From assembly GCA_934623545.1 (NCBI GenBank), contig CAKTVN010000103.1:1-6111 (forward strand): a stretch of 6,111 nucleotides of DNA, in the 5' to 3' direction. This document shows positions 1 to 5,955 of this stretch, piece by piece (the stretch's first letter is position 1; every line of letters begins with the position of its first letter). The notes under the pieces are model-generated. The model worked only from the letters and a program-made list of their open reading frames with translations, had not been told where the DNA came from and searched no databases. The position numbers and the translations under genes were made by a program. The stretch is from an uncultured Oscillospiraceae bacterium. Lineage in GTDB: Bacteria; Bacillota; Clostridia; Oscillospirales; Oscillospiraceae.

Positions 1-24
1 ATCGCGTCTCATAATGATCTTCAT
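1..24 (-). CDS. Possible 5' end of a gene leaving the window
   Basis: Reading leftwards from 24, the frame opens with ATG and encodes MKIIMRRD before the window ends. A GGAAG Shine-Dalgarno-like site (33-37) lies 8 bases upstream of this ATG, and a promoter in the same direction sits at 145-173. An in-frame ATG at 37-39 would add five residues but has no good ribosome site; another in-frame ATG is at 10-12. The frame is closed upstream by a TAA at 85-87, so the start must lie in this leader. Eight residues are too few to name a family. The gene call rests on context (promoter, leader, ribosome site) rather than on protein similarity. Confidence 0.4.
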
Positions 25-25
25 A

Positions 26-60
26 TTAAAAACTTCCATTCCATGAATGAAAGTTTTTAA
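26..60 (-). promoter_or_regulatory. Leader hairpin that encloses the ribosome-binding site
   Basis: Positions 26-35 pair with 51-60 (10 bp) and 37-41 with 45-49 (5 bp) around a 3-base loop (42-44). The remaining position, 36 against 50, is C-A on the plus strand but becomes a G-U wobble in minus-strand RNA, so the stem is continuous only in that RNA. The GGAAG ribosome site (33-37) and an upstream ATG (37-39) lie in the 3' arm. This would limit translation of the off-window gene unless the hairpin is opened. A weak AT-rich bidirectional terminator, using the A and T runs in the stem, is the alternative reading. Confidence 0.5.
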
Positions 61-77
61 TTGAATATCAGTATAAT

Positions 78-122
78 GCGTCGGTTAGAGAATGCTAACC
101 ATCAGCTCTTAAAAAACGACGC
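78..122 (-). promoter_or_regulatory. Leader inverted repeats (possible structured 5' leader)
   Basis: Two nested pairings are visible. GGTTAG (83-88) pairs with CTAACC (95-100) over a 6-base loop. GCGTCG (78-83) pairs with CGACGC (117-122), enclosing it apart from one shared base. A third pairing, AGAG (87-90) with CTCT (106-109), would compete with the inner stem. All lie between the promoter at 145-173 and the ribosome site of the off-window gene. I do not recognise a known riboswitch or T-box class. The 83-100 palindrome could equally be a protein operator. Confidence 0.35.
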
Positions 123-144
123 CGCAATGGGTCTCTTTGGTCCT

Positions 145-173
145 ATGGTAGCAAAAACGCCTTTTCCTGTCAA
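145..173 (-). promoter_or_regulatory. Sigma-70-type promoter for the off-window gene
   Basis: On the minus strand there is a perfect -35 TTGACA (168-173), a 17-base spacer and a -10 TACCAT (145-150, four of six consensus bases). TG precedes the -10 with one base between, as in an extended -10. Transcription would start near 138 and give a leader of roughly 114 bases before the ATG at 24. It lies just 25 bases past the stop of the small HTH gene, so the off-window gene could be expressed independently of the five-gene operon. Confidence 0.6.
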
Positions 174-188
174 GCCGCAGGCGGCGCG

Positions 189-209
189 CGGAACCGATCA
201 TCGGTTCCG
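189..209 (-). repeat. Perfect inverted repeat over the operon's last stop codon
   Basis: A 9-bp perfect stem (189-197 with 201-209) has a 3-base loop (198-200) that is exactly the TGA stop codon of the small HTH gene. A second small palindrome (174-178 with 181-185) follows. Neither is followed directly by a T-run on the minus strand, so a classical intrinsic terminator is not evident. It may instead stabilise the 3' end or be an imperfect terminator. Confidence 0.45.
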
Positions 210-542
210 AAATTCTGCCCGCTCTTCGATCTTCCCCAAACGCACCAGCCGGGCAGCCAGACTGCCCTCTGAACGCTTGAAATAGGCGCACATCTCCTTC
301 TTATCGCTTCCCGCGTCGAACATCTGGCAGAGCACCGCGTCATCCTCGACCGTCCATGCCTTGCCCGCGTTTTCGGGCTGCGGTCTTGTGCGCCTGTCCG
401 AAACGGCTCTCAGAACGCAGTGCAGCGCCCGGATCATCTCGGGCTGGTTGCACACATGGTCCTCCGGCAGGACCTCGCCGGTCAGCGGGTCGACGCCGTC
501 TGCCAAAATCGATACCAGTTCCTTTGCGCGCTTCAAATCCAT
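198..542 (-). CDS. Small HTH/Myb-like putative DNA-binding protein
   Basis: Predicted 114-residue soluble protein. Residues 1-50 form a conserved-looking helical segment with a DGVDPLTGEVLP turn. Residues 61-105 resemble a Myb/SANT-like or sigma-type helix-turn-helix: Trp63 and an acidic EDD, then a second helix over KKEMCAYF and a putative recognition helix over SEGSLAARLVRL. This pattern (acidic helix, KxE, a growth/size-sensing turn and SLxxRL) is common in small Firmicute proteins annotated as hypothetical or DNA-binding. The start at 542 is chosen over an in-frame ATG at 599 because the longer form would overlap the YitT coding end by 23 bases, while AGGG lies about 8-12 bases upstream of 542. 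It is the last gene of the operon, 34 bases after YitT. Its target is unknown. Confidence 0.75.
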   Translation of the reverse strand: MDLKRAKELVSILADGVDPLTGEVLPEDHVCNQPEMIRALHCVLRAVSDRRTRPQPENAGKAWTVEDDAVLCQMFDAGSDKKEMCAYFKRSEGSLAARLVRLGKIEERAEFRNR

Positions 543-576
543 AATGTGCTTCCCTCTCAAGCCTTTTCTACTTTGC

Positions 577-1479
577 CTATACTTCCGTCCCGTTTTCACG
601 CCGCTTCTCCGCGCGCTCCTTCGGGAGGCGCTTCGGCTGATACTGCATATTGGAGACGTTGTAGATCGTAAGGAACGCCTTCGGGTCCTCGCGGTTGATG
701 AAGTTCATCAGCTTCTGGAACTCGCTGTTGTCCACGATGGTGATGATCTCGTTGTGCTTTTCAAGGTTGTATGCGCCGATCGCCTCGTAGATGGTCGCTC
801 CGCTGTGTAGGTCGTGGATGATGAACTGCCGGAGGGCTTCCTCCTTCTCGGTGATGATGCAGACGCGGCGCTTGCGGTTGTGGTCAAAAATGAAATGGTC
901 GAGGATGATACCGTTAAAATACGTGCCAAGGACGCTCAAGACCACCGTCTTCTTGTCATAGACCAGCGCCGCCGAGAGCGCCACGCACATCCCAGCCAGG
1001 GACATCGCCTTCCCGAGGTCCATGCGCAGGTATTTGTTCAGAATTTTCGCCACGATATCCAGCCCGCCGGAGGAGGCGTTCCGGTTGAAGAGGATGCTCA
1101 GCCCGATGCTCACCACCAGAATGTAGCAGAGCACATCGAGTTCCTGACTGCCCGTCATCGAGCTGAAATCCGGAAACACACGCTCCAAAAGCCCCAGAAA
1201 GACCGGGAGCATCACGCTCGTATAGACGGTCTTCGCGCCGAACTCCCGCCCGCAGGTCAAAAAGCCGATGAGGAGCAGCACAACGTTCAAAATCATCGTG
1301 ATCGCCGACAGCGGCAGCGGAATGAAATTGGACAGCACGATCCCGAGACCCGAAATGCTGCTGACCGAGGTATGGCTCGGCACCAGAAAAAAGTACACCG
1401 CCGCCGCGATGATCACCACCGCTATGGTCAGAATCGCCGCTTCCCTCGCGATCGCCGCGCCGTTTTGCTTTTTGTTCAT
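577..1479 (-). CDS. YitT family membrane protein (DUF161/DUF2179)
   Basis: This 300-residue integral membrane protein matches the YitT family in length and layout. Hydrophobic segments lie near residues 13-33, 56-75, 84-102, 114-132 and 156-174, with a possible sixth at 179-196. The family-typical SSISGLGI stretch lies near 40-47 and NASSGGLDI near 134-142. A soluble C-terminal DUF2179 domain occupies about 205-280, including VCIITEKEEALRQFI and SGATIYEAIGAY. Residues 283-300 form a basic tail. Family members are presumed transporters or sensors, but the substrate is not established. It starts 23 bases after the GTPase stop, with GGGGGAAG 8-15 bases upstream of the ATG, so it is very likely co-transcribed. 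Nothing in the sequence shows a direct functional link to the GTPase. Confidence 0.93.
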   Translation of the reverse strand: MNKKQNGAAIAREAAILTIAVVIIAAAVYFFLVPSHTSVSSISGLGIVLSNFIPLPLSAITMILNVVLLLIGFLTCGREFGAKTVYTSVMLPVFLGLLERVFPDFSSMTGSQELDVLCYILVVSIGLSILFNRNASSGGLDIVAKILNKYLRMDLGKAMSLAGMCVALSAALVYDKKTVVLSVLGTYFNGIILDHFIFDHNRKRRVCIITEKEEALRQFIIHDLHSGATIYEAIGAYNLEKHNEIITIVDNSEFQKLMNFINREDPKAFLTIYNVSNMQYQPKRLPKERAEKRRENGTEV

Positions 1480-1502
1480 TGTCCCGCTTCCCCCAAGCTT
1501 CC

Positions 1503-4058
1503 CTATCGATTGTTTTCCTTCAGGATCTTCGCGATCGCTTCCTCGACCGCCTCGACCTCCTCATGGAACTCCGACGCCGGGATGCGCTGCGCGCCGTGTC
1601 CGAGGATGATGAGCTGCTCGAGCCCGTCCGAGGTCGCGACCCGCACCCTCCGGCGCTTGCCGAGGGCATAGGTCACGCGCTCGATATACTGGTCGGCGGT
1701 CTCCGCCTCCTTCGTATAGACGATGTGGATGTTGTGGTATTTTTCCACCGTCCCGAGCCCCTGCGGCACGCGGTAGGCATCAAATACCAAAATCAGCGCG
1801 CAGCTGCGGTAGCCCTGATAATTGCACAGGCGGTCCATGAGGATATGCCGCGCCGCGTCCAGATTTTCCTTTGCGATCTCGCGCAGCTCGTCCCACGCAT
1901 GGATGATGTTATAGCCGTCGACGAGCACATATTCCTCCGCCGGCTCGAGCGAGCGGAGAAGCTCCAACTTGTCGTCCGAGCGCAGCTCCCGCACCGGCTG
2001 AAAATCCCGCCGGCGAATCGCGCCGTAGGTGCGCTCAAAGATCGCGAGCAGTTCCTTCTCAAGCTCCGGCGCGCCGCCCGACGCGACCGAACGGCGGTAG
2101 CTTGTCGCCCCCGGCTCCGTGCTCTTGCGAAGCGTGCTCCACAGCGGCAGGTGCGCGTATTCGTCCACCTTGTTCCATTTGACCTCAAAGCCCGCGCCGT
2201 GGCTGCAAAAAACGGAGCCGGTCGGGTTTTCAAGGTCGCGCTCGCTGTCATAGCCCAGCTCCGCGACGATCCTGTCCTGCTCGGCGCACGGGCGGTAGCC
2301 CGAGGGTGTGCAGCTGAGGCGTCCGCGCCCTCTCGTATACGCCGTGACCTCGCGCGCGTAGCCGCGCATGGTGCTGACCGGCGCGCTGCCGCGCAGCACC
2401 GCAAGACCGTCGTCTCCGATCTCGGGCGGCACAAATTCGCCGTGCATCCGCTGAATATCCGTCATGGCGCGCCCGGTCGTCTCCTGCGGGAGCTCCAGCC
2501 GGAAGGCATACCACGGCTCCAAAAGTATGCTTTTCGCTTTCTTGAGTCCCTGACGGACCGCGCGATAGGTCGCCTGCCGGAAATCGCCGCCCTCCGTGTG
2601 CTTGAGATGCGCGCGCCCGGACAGGAGCGTGATGCGCAGGTCTGTGACCGGCGCGCCGGTCAGCACGCCAGGATGCTGCTTTTCCATCAGATGCGTCAGG
2701 ATCAGCCTCTGCCAGTTCCGCGCCAGCACATCCTCGCTGCAAACCGTGTCAAAGCGCAGCCCGCTTCCCGGCTCGCCCGGCTCGAGCAGCAGATGGACCT
2801 CCGCATAGTGTCGCAGCGGCTCGTAATGCCCGACGCCCTCGACGGTGTCGGCGATCGTCTCCTTATAGACGATGCTTCCCTCGTCGAACGTGACGCGCAT
2901 CGCGCAGCGTGCGGCGATGACGCGCTCGAGGATCTCCATCTGCACCTCGCCCATGAGCTGCATCCGGATCTCCTGATGCCGCGCGTCCCAGACAGGGTTC
3001 AGCTGCGGGTCCTCCTCTGCCAGCTGCCTCAGGCGCAAAAATGCCTCCTGCGGCGAAATGCCCTCCTCCGGTACCAGCCGGTATTCCAGCACCGGAAGCA
3101 GCGTCGGCGTTTCGCGCGTCGTCTCCGCGCCGAAGCCGTCTCCCGGCTCTGTATGGCTCAAGCCGGTCGCCGCGCAGACGCTCCCCGCCTGCGCCGTTTC
3201 TGTCAATGTGAATTTCGTGCCGGAATAGACGCGCAGCTGGTCGATCTTTTCCTCCCAGCCGTCGCCTCGAAGCACGGATTTTACCTTCAGCGTGCCGCCC
3301 GTCACCTTCAAAAACGTCAGCCGCGCACCCTGTGGGTCACGCGCGATCTTGAACACACGCGCGCCGAATTGCTCCGGGCGCTCCGGCTCCGCCGTATACC
3401 GCTCCAAGCCATGCAGAAACTCGTCCACACCTTGCAGCTTCAGCGCCGAGCCGAACCAGCACGGAAAGATCGTGCGCCGCGCGATCAGGCGGCGCATCAG
3501 CTCCGTCGATACCGCGCCAGTCTCCAGATACTGCTCCGCCGCGTCGTCGTCCGCGATCGCCAGCTGCTCGTAAAGTCCCTCCGGCGCACCGTCAAACGCC
3601 GTGCAGCCCTCTGACAGCTCCGCGCGCAGCCGGCGCAGGAGCGCCTCGCGGTCGGTCCCGTCGATGTCCATCTTGTTGACAAATAAAAATGTCGGGATCT
3701 GATAGCGCCGCAGCAGCTGCCAGAGCGTATGCGTGTGCCCCTGTACGCCGCTCGTCCCGCTGATGACCAGGATCGCGTAGTCCAGCACCTGAAGCGTCCG
3801 CTCCATCTCGGCGGAAAAATCGACGTGCCCCGGCGTGTCCAGAAGTGTGACGGAGCAGTCCTTCAGCGGCAGCATCGCCTGCTTTGAGAAAATGGTGATG
3901 CCGCGCTCGCGCTCCAGCGCGCCCGTGTCCAGAAACGCGTCGCGATGGTCGACACGCCCGAGGCTGCGGATGGCGCCGCTTCGATAGAGCATCGCCTCGG
4001 AGAGTGTCGTCTTCCCTGCGTCGACGTGCGCGAGGATGCCGATCACGAGTCGCTTCAT
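1503..4058 (-). CDS. TetM/EF-G-like ribosomal GTPase fused to YacP/Rae1-like NYN nuclease
   Basis: An 851-residue two-part protein. Residues 1-640 match the layout of the TetM/TetO/TetW ribosomal-protection family (about 640 residues). G1 is AHVDAGKT (10-17), the switch I region RERGITI (50-56), G3 DTPGH with the catalytic-type His78 (74-78), G4 NKMD (128-131) and G5 SAL (204-206). EF-G-like domains II to V follow. Residues 641-707 are a linker with a predicted helix. Residues 708-851 are a NYN/PIN-type domain like B. subtilis YacP/Rae1: VDGYNII (Asp714), VFDAY (Asp760), KEAETAD (Glu784, Glu786, Asp789) and ATSDG (Asp811). TetM-type factors bind the ribosome near the A site, and Rae1 cuts mRNA there, so ribosome rescue or A-site mRNA cleavage is the inferred role. 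The domain IV loop carries Leu-Lys-His (485-487) where TetM has Ser-Pro-Val, arguing against tetracycline resistance. Automated annotation may well call it a tet gene. The ATG overlaps the upstream stop (ATGA), with GGGGGAG just ahead. Confidence 0.93.
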   Translation of the reverse strand: MKRLVIGILAHVDAGKTTLSEAMLYRSGAIRSLGRVDHRDAFLDTGALERERGITIFSKQAMLPLKDCSVTLLDTPGHVDFSAEMERTLQVLDYAILVISGTSGVQGHTHTLWQLLRRYQIPTFLFVNKMDIDGTDREALLRRLRAELSEGCTAFDGAPEGLYEQLAIADDDAAEQYLETGAVSTELMRRLIARRTIFPCWFGSALKLQGVDEFLHGLERYTAEPERPEQFGARVFKIARDPQGARLTFLKVTGGTLKVKSVLRGDGWEEKIDQLRVYSGTKFTLTETAQAGSVCAATGLSHTEPGDGFGAETTRETPTLLPVLEYRLVPEEGISPQEAFLRLRQLAEEDPQLNPVWDARHQEIRMQLMGEVQMEILERVIAARCAMRVTFDEGSIVYKETIADTVEGVGHYEPLRHYAEVHLLLEPGEPGSGLRFDTVCSEDVLARNWQRLILTHLMEKQHPGVLTGAPVTDLRITLLSGRAHLKHTEGGDFRQATYRAVRQGLKKAKSILLEPWYAFRLELPQETTGRAMTDIQRMHGEFVPPEIGDDGLAVLRGSAPVSTMRGYAREVTAYTRGRGRLSCTPSGYRPCAEQDRIVAELGYDSERDLENPTGSVFCSHGAGFEVKWNKVDEYAHLPLWSTLRKSTEPGATSYRRSVASGGAPELEKELLAIFERTYGAIRRRDFQPVRELRSDDKLELLRSLEPAEEYVLVDGYNIIHAWDELREIAKENLDAARHILMDRLCNYQGYRSCALILVFDAYRVPQGLGTVEKYHNIHIVYTKEAETADQYIERVTYALGKRRRVRVATSDGLEQLIILGHGAQRIPASEFHEEVEAVEEAIAKILKENNR
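1506..1937 (-). other. NYN (YacP/Rae1-like) nuclease domain of the fusion protein
   Basis: This is the part of the gene encoding residues 708-851. From memory of the family, the order of motifs matches stand-alone YacP: VDGYN with a hydrophobic pair, VFDA, a TKExETAD stretch, VATSD and a G(H/Q)GA(Q/L)R segment, then a helical tail. The acidic residues expected for metal-dependent RNA cleavage are kept (Asp714, Asp760, Asp789, Asp811), so the domain looks active. In B. subtilis the homologue is a separate protein of about 170 residues. Confidence 0.88.
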
Positions 4059-4525
4059 GCCTTCTCCCCCGTGCGCGGATGGCGTTCGAGATACTCGTCG
4101 AGCACCCGCGCGGCGGTCTCAACCACGATGGCGCAGGGGCGGGTCTTATAGTATTCCGCCGTCCGCGGCAGCGGGTCGACGGGCTTCGGTTCCTTCCCGA
4201 GCCCTAAGATCTCCCGGCACAAAATCGTCCCCCAGACCTTTTGAAAGCCCTCGGCAAGCTCGCGGACGCGGGCATAATGCGCCGCCTTTTCTTCCTTTGC
4301 AAGCGGACTTTCATAGCCGTAAAGCAGCCCCGCCGCCATGCACGCGCCGCTCAGCGCGCCGCAGGTCCCGCGCATTCCGCCCAGCCCCGCGCCAAATGAC
4401 GACGCGAGCCGCGCCGCCTGCACGCGGTCAAGCCCTGCATCCTCCGCAAACGCGAGCAGGACCGCCTGCGCGCAGTTATAGCCCTCCAGAAAGAGGTCCT
4501 TTGCCAGCTCCTCATGCTTTGTCAT
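4055..4525 (-). CDS. C_GCAxxG_C_C family putative redox protein
   Basis: A 156-residue soluble protein of the C_GCAxxG_C_C family. Cys18 lies in GYNCAQAV. The core has FGAGLGG (44-50), then TCGALSGAC with Cys55 and Cys62. Cys102 lies in LCREILG and Cys130 in RPC. The family is named for this spacing of cysteines and glycines and is thought to be redox-active or metal-binding; the substrate is unknown. There is no signal peptide or membrane segment. Its ATG overlaps the SprT-like stop, and its own stop overlaps the GTPase start, each as ATGA, so the three are probably translationally coupled. A GAGGGG ribosome site lies about 10 bases upstream. A link between the cysteines and the neighbouring ribosome factor, such as redox control, is possible but only inferred. 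Confidence 0.9.
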   Translation of the reverse strand: MTKHEELAKDLFLEGYNCAQAVLLAFAEDAGLDRVQAARLASSFGAGLGGMRGTCGALSGACMAAGLLYGYESPLAKEEKAAHYARVRELAEGFQKVWGTILCREILGLGKEPKPVDPLPRTAEYYKTRPCAIVVETAARVLDEYLERHPRTGEKA

Positions 4526-5082
4526 GCTTCATTTCCCCTCTGTGCTTCTAATGTAAAGCGCCGTGCGCCGCAGCGCTTGCAGATGCAGCCGGTCATTCCC
4601 GGACGCATTTCGAGTGCCTGCACGACCTTGCCGCGCCGCGTATAGTGGCTGACCGCGCCGCAGCCGGTACACGTGACCAGATAACGCGGAGCGCCCGCCC
4701 GGGCGCTTTGATATTCCTGTGCGCGCCGCTTTGCCGCCGGACAGGGCTGCGAAAGCCGCTCCGGGCGGCAGCCGACACGCACGCACAGCGCCTTCCAGAG
4801 CGCGTCATGCCCGTGTCTTTTTCCGCTCAGCAGCGCAGCCCCCCCGTGCGCATATTCATGCAGCGCCGTCTGCCGCAGCTGCTCCGGCTCGTCCAGCAAA
4901 ATCGCCGCCAGCCGGATCTCCACCGGCTTCTCCGCGCGGAAGCAGCAAACGCCATACTGGCGCACCATGCGCGTTGAGAGCGTGAGGCGGACGCTGCCCG
5001 TGTCGATCTCAAGCGCGCGGTCCAGCGCACGGTACAGCGTGCGGATGTCCTCCAGCGCGGCATTCTGCCTGTCTGTCTCCAT
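4522..5082 (-). CDS. SprT-like zinc metalloprotease-type protein
   Basis: A 186-residue protein of the SprT-like family. The zinc-site motif HEYAH spans residues 75-79, with a third likely ligand, His92, in GHDALW. A C-terminal zinc ribbon has Cys138/Cys141 (TCTGC) and Cys168/Cys171 (CKRC). SprT-like proteins include eukaryotic Spartan, a protease for DNA-protein crosslinks; the bacterial members are poorly characterised, so the substrate here is unknown. The start at 5082 is preferred because GGAAGGA lies about 10 bases upstream. A longer in-frame ATG at 5184 falls inside the -10 box of the probable promoter and has no ribosome site. It is the first gene of the five-gene operon and overlaps the next gene by an ATGA. 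Confidence 0.9.
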   Translation of the reverse strand: METDRQNAALEDIRTLYRALDRALEIDTGSVRLTLSTRMVRQYGVCCFRAEKPVEIRLAAILLDEPEQLRQTALHEYAHGGAALLSGKRHGHDALWKALCVRVGCRPERLSQPCPAAKRRAQEYQSARAGAPRYLVTCTGCGAVSHYTRRGKVVQALEMRPGMTGCICKRCGARRFTLEAQRGNEA

Positions 5083-5179
5083 TCCGTTCAGTCCTTCCCG
5101 CGGCGCATTGGCGCAGTGCTGTTTTCCTGTGCAAATCGTGCATTCCGCAATACCGCATCTGGTATTCTTTCCGCTCCAT

Positions 5180-5211
5180 ATCATAGCATAAAAAAACGCG
5201 ATTTACCACAA
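5180..5211 (-). promoter_or_regulatory. Probable promoter of the five-gene operon
   Basis: On the minus strand TATGAT (5180-5185) is preceded by TGC (5186-5188), an extended -10 arrangement. The -35 is weak: TGGTAA (5203-5208) at 17-base spacing, or TTGTGG (5206-5211) at 20. Transcription would begin near 5172 and leave a leader of about 90 bases before the SprT-like gene. It lies directly after the terminator of the zinc-ribbon gene, as expected for the start of a new unit. Confidence 0.55.
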
Positions 5212-5220
5212 CATGATGAG

Positions 5221-5248
5221 AAAAAGGCGGGATGCCAGCATCCCGCCT
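5221..5248 (-). terminator. Intrinsic terminator of the zinc-ribbon gene
   Basis: A 10-bp stem (5225-5234 with 5239-5248), mostly GC, has a 4-base loop (5235-5238). On the minus strand it is followed by TTTTT (5221-5225, the last base shared with the stem). It begins 15 bases past the stop of the zinc-ribbon membrane gene and is the clearest terminator in the window. It separates that gene from the downstream operon. Confidence 0.88.
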
Positions 5249-5263
5249 CAACTTTGAGAATTT

Positions 5264-5887
5264 TCAATTTACAAAGAGGTAGCTGCGCTTTTTGAAATAC
5301 GAAATGTTGATGATCAGGACCACGACGCTCGCAAGGAAGGAGATCAGCGTGTCCGCGTCCAGCGCCCAGGTGCCGATCAGCGCGCTCGCCACGACGCCGT
5401 AGATGAGCAGCATCAGGTCCTTTGCAATGTATGCCACATACAGGCACGTCGGACCGTTCTTGCGGAAGCGCGCAAGCTGGAAGCGCGTGTAGATCATGAA
5501 CACCGCGCAGGCGATGGAAACGACGCCGAGCGCCTTGTCGCAGACCGACATCCCCGGGAAGTAGGCGTAGACCGTCTCCGCATACCCGTCATAGATCGAG
5601 CCGCTCAGCAGCTGATATGCGCTCCAGAGCGAATCGAGTGCGCCCACCCAGAGCGCAAAATTGATCAGGAACTTGAACCATTTCATTTTGGGCTGGTCCG
5701 TGACCGTGCTCTGCGGCGGCTGCGCGGCATAGGTCTGCTGCGTATAGGTCGGCGCGGTCGGCTGCTGATACGACGGCGTACACGGCTGATTCAGCGGTAC
5801 ATCCGGCTGGACCGGCATCCGCGCACCGCACTCGGTGCAGAATTTGACACCCTCCGGCATCGGCTCTCCGCATTTTGGACATCTCAT
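5264..5887 (-). CDS. Zinc-ribbon membrane protein of unknown function
   Basis: A 207-residue protein with no recognised function. It opens with a zinc ribbon, CPKC (3-6) and CTEC (17-20), of the kind found at the start of many Firmicute membrane proteins. A flexible Pro/Gln/Tyr-rich linker (about 31-65) follows. Four hydrophobic segments lie near 70-93, 115-134, 148-171 and 179-197. The N-terminal ribbon is most likely cytoplasmic. The start at 5887 is supported by TCTCCT (5895-5900), read as AGGAGA on the minus strand, about 7 bases upstream, and by a promoter just ahead. A single-gene unit is indicated by its own promoter and terminator. Whether the ribbon binds metal, nucleic acid or protein cannot be told from sequence. 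Confidence 0.88.
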   Translation of the reverse strand: MRCPKCGEPMPEGVKFCTECGARMPVQPDVPLNQPCTPSYQQPTAPTYTQQTYAAQPPQSTVTDQPKMKWFKFLINFALWVGALDSLWSAYQLLSGSIYDGYAETVYAYFPGMSVCDKALGVVSIACAVFMIYTRFQLARFRKNGPTCLYVAYIAKDLMLLIYGVVASALIGTWALDADTLISFLASVVVLIINISYFKKRSYLFVN

Positions 5888-5916
5888 AGAACCATCTCCT
5901 CTCTCTTTCTGGATTC

Positions 5917-5945
5917 ATTATAGAGGATTGGGGCGCTTTGCGCAA
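5917..5945 (-). promoter_or_regulatory. Promoter of the zinc-ribbon gene
   Basis: A perfect -10 TATAAT (5917-5922, minus strand) with a 17-base spacer and a -35 TTGCGC (5940-5945, three of six consensus bases). Transcription would start near 5910, giving a leader of only about 22 bases that contains the AGGAGA ribosome site. A small GCGC-TTT-GCGC palindrome (5933-5943) overlaps the -35 and could be an operator. Confidence 0.7.
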
Positions 5946-5955
5946 GGGGGCTTTT

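Noticed and set aside
61..285. 74-residue plus-strand frame beginning at TTG, with a TATAAT at 72-77
   Set aside because: No -35 box lies at a usable distance from the TATAAT, and there is no ribosome site. The frame runs into the small HTH gene on the other strand.
543..599. Longer start for the small HTH protein
   Set aside because: It would overlap the YitT coding end. The added residues are basic and unstructured, and a ribosome site precedes the ATG at 542.
814..1671. 285-residue plus-strand open frame
   Set aside because: It lies antisense to YitT and the end of the GTPase, is rich in Arg, His and Asp, has no domain signal, and its position conflicts with two well-supported genes.
1479..3614. 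711-residue plus-strand open frame opposite the GTPase
   Set aside because: It is the antisense shadow of a GC-rich, strongly codon-biased gene. Its translation is Arg/Leu/Ala-rich with no recognisable domain, and the minus-strand frame has clear GTPase and NYN motifs.
1503..4058. Acquired tetracycline-resistance gene on a mobile element
   Set aside because: There is no transposase, integrase, conjugation gene or flanking repeat. The gene sits inside a housekeeping-like operon with matching base composition, and the loop III tip differs from TetM.
5083..5184. Extended N-terminus of the SprT-like protein with several cysteines
   Set aside because: The longer start codon overlaps the probable -10 box and has no ribosome site, while the ATG at 5082 has a good one. 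The extra segment does not look like part of the family.
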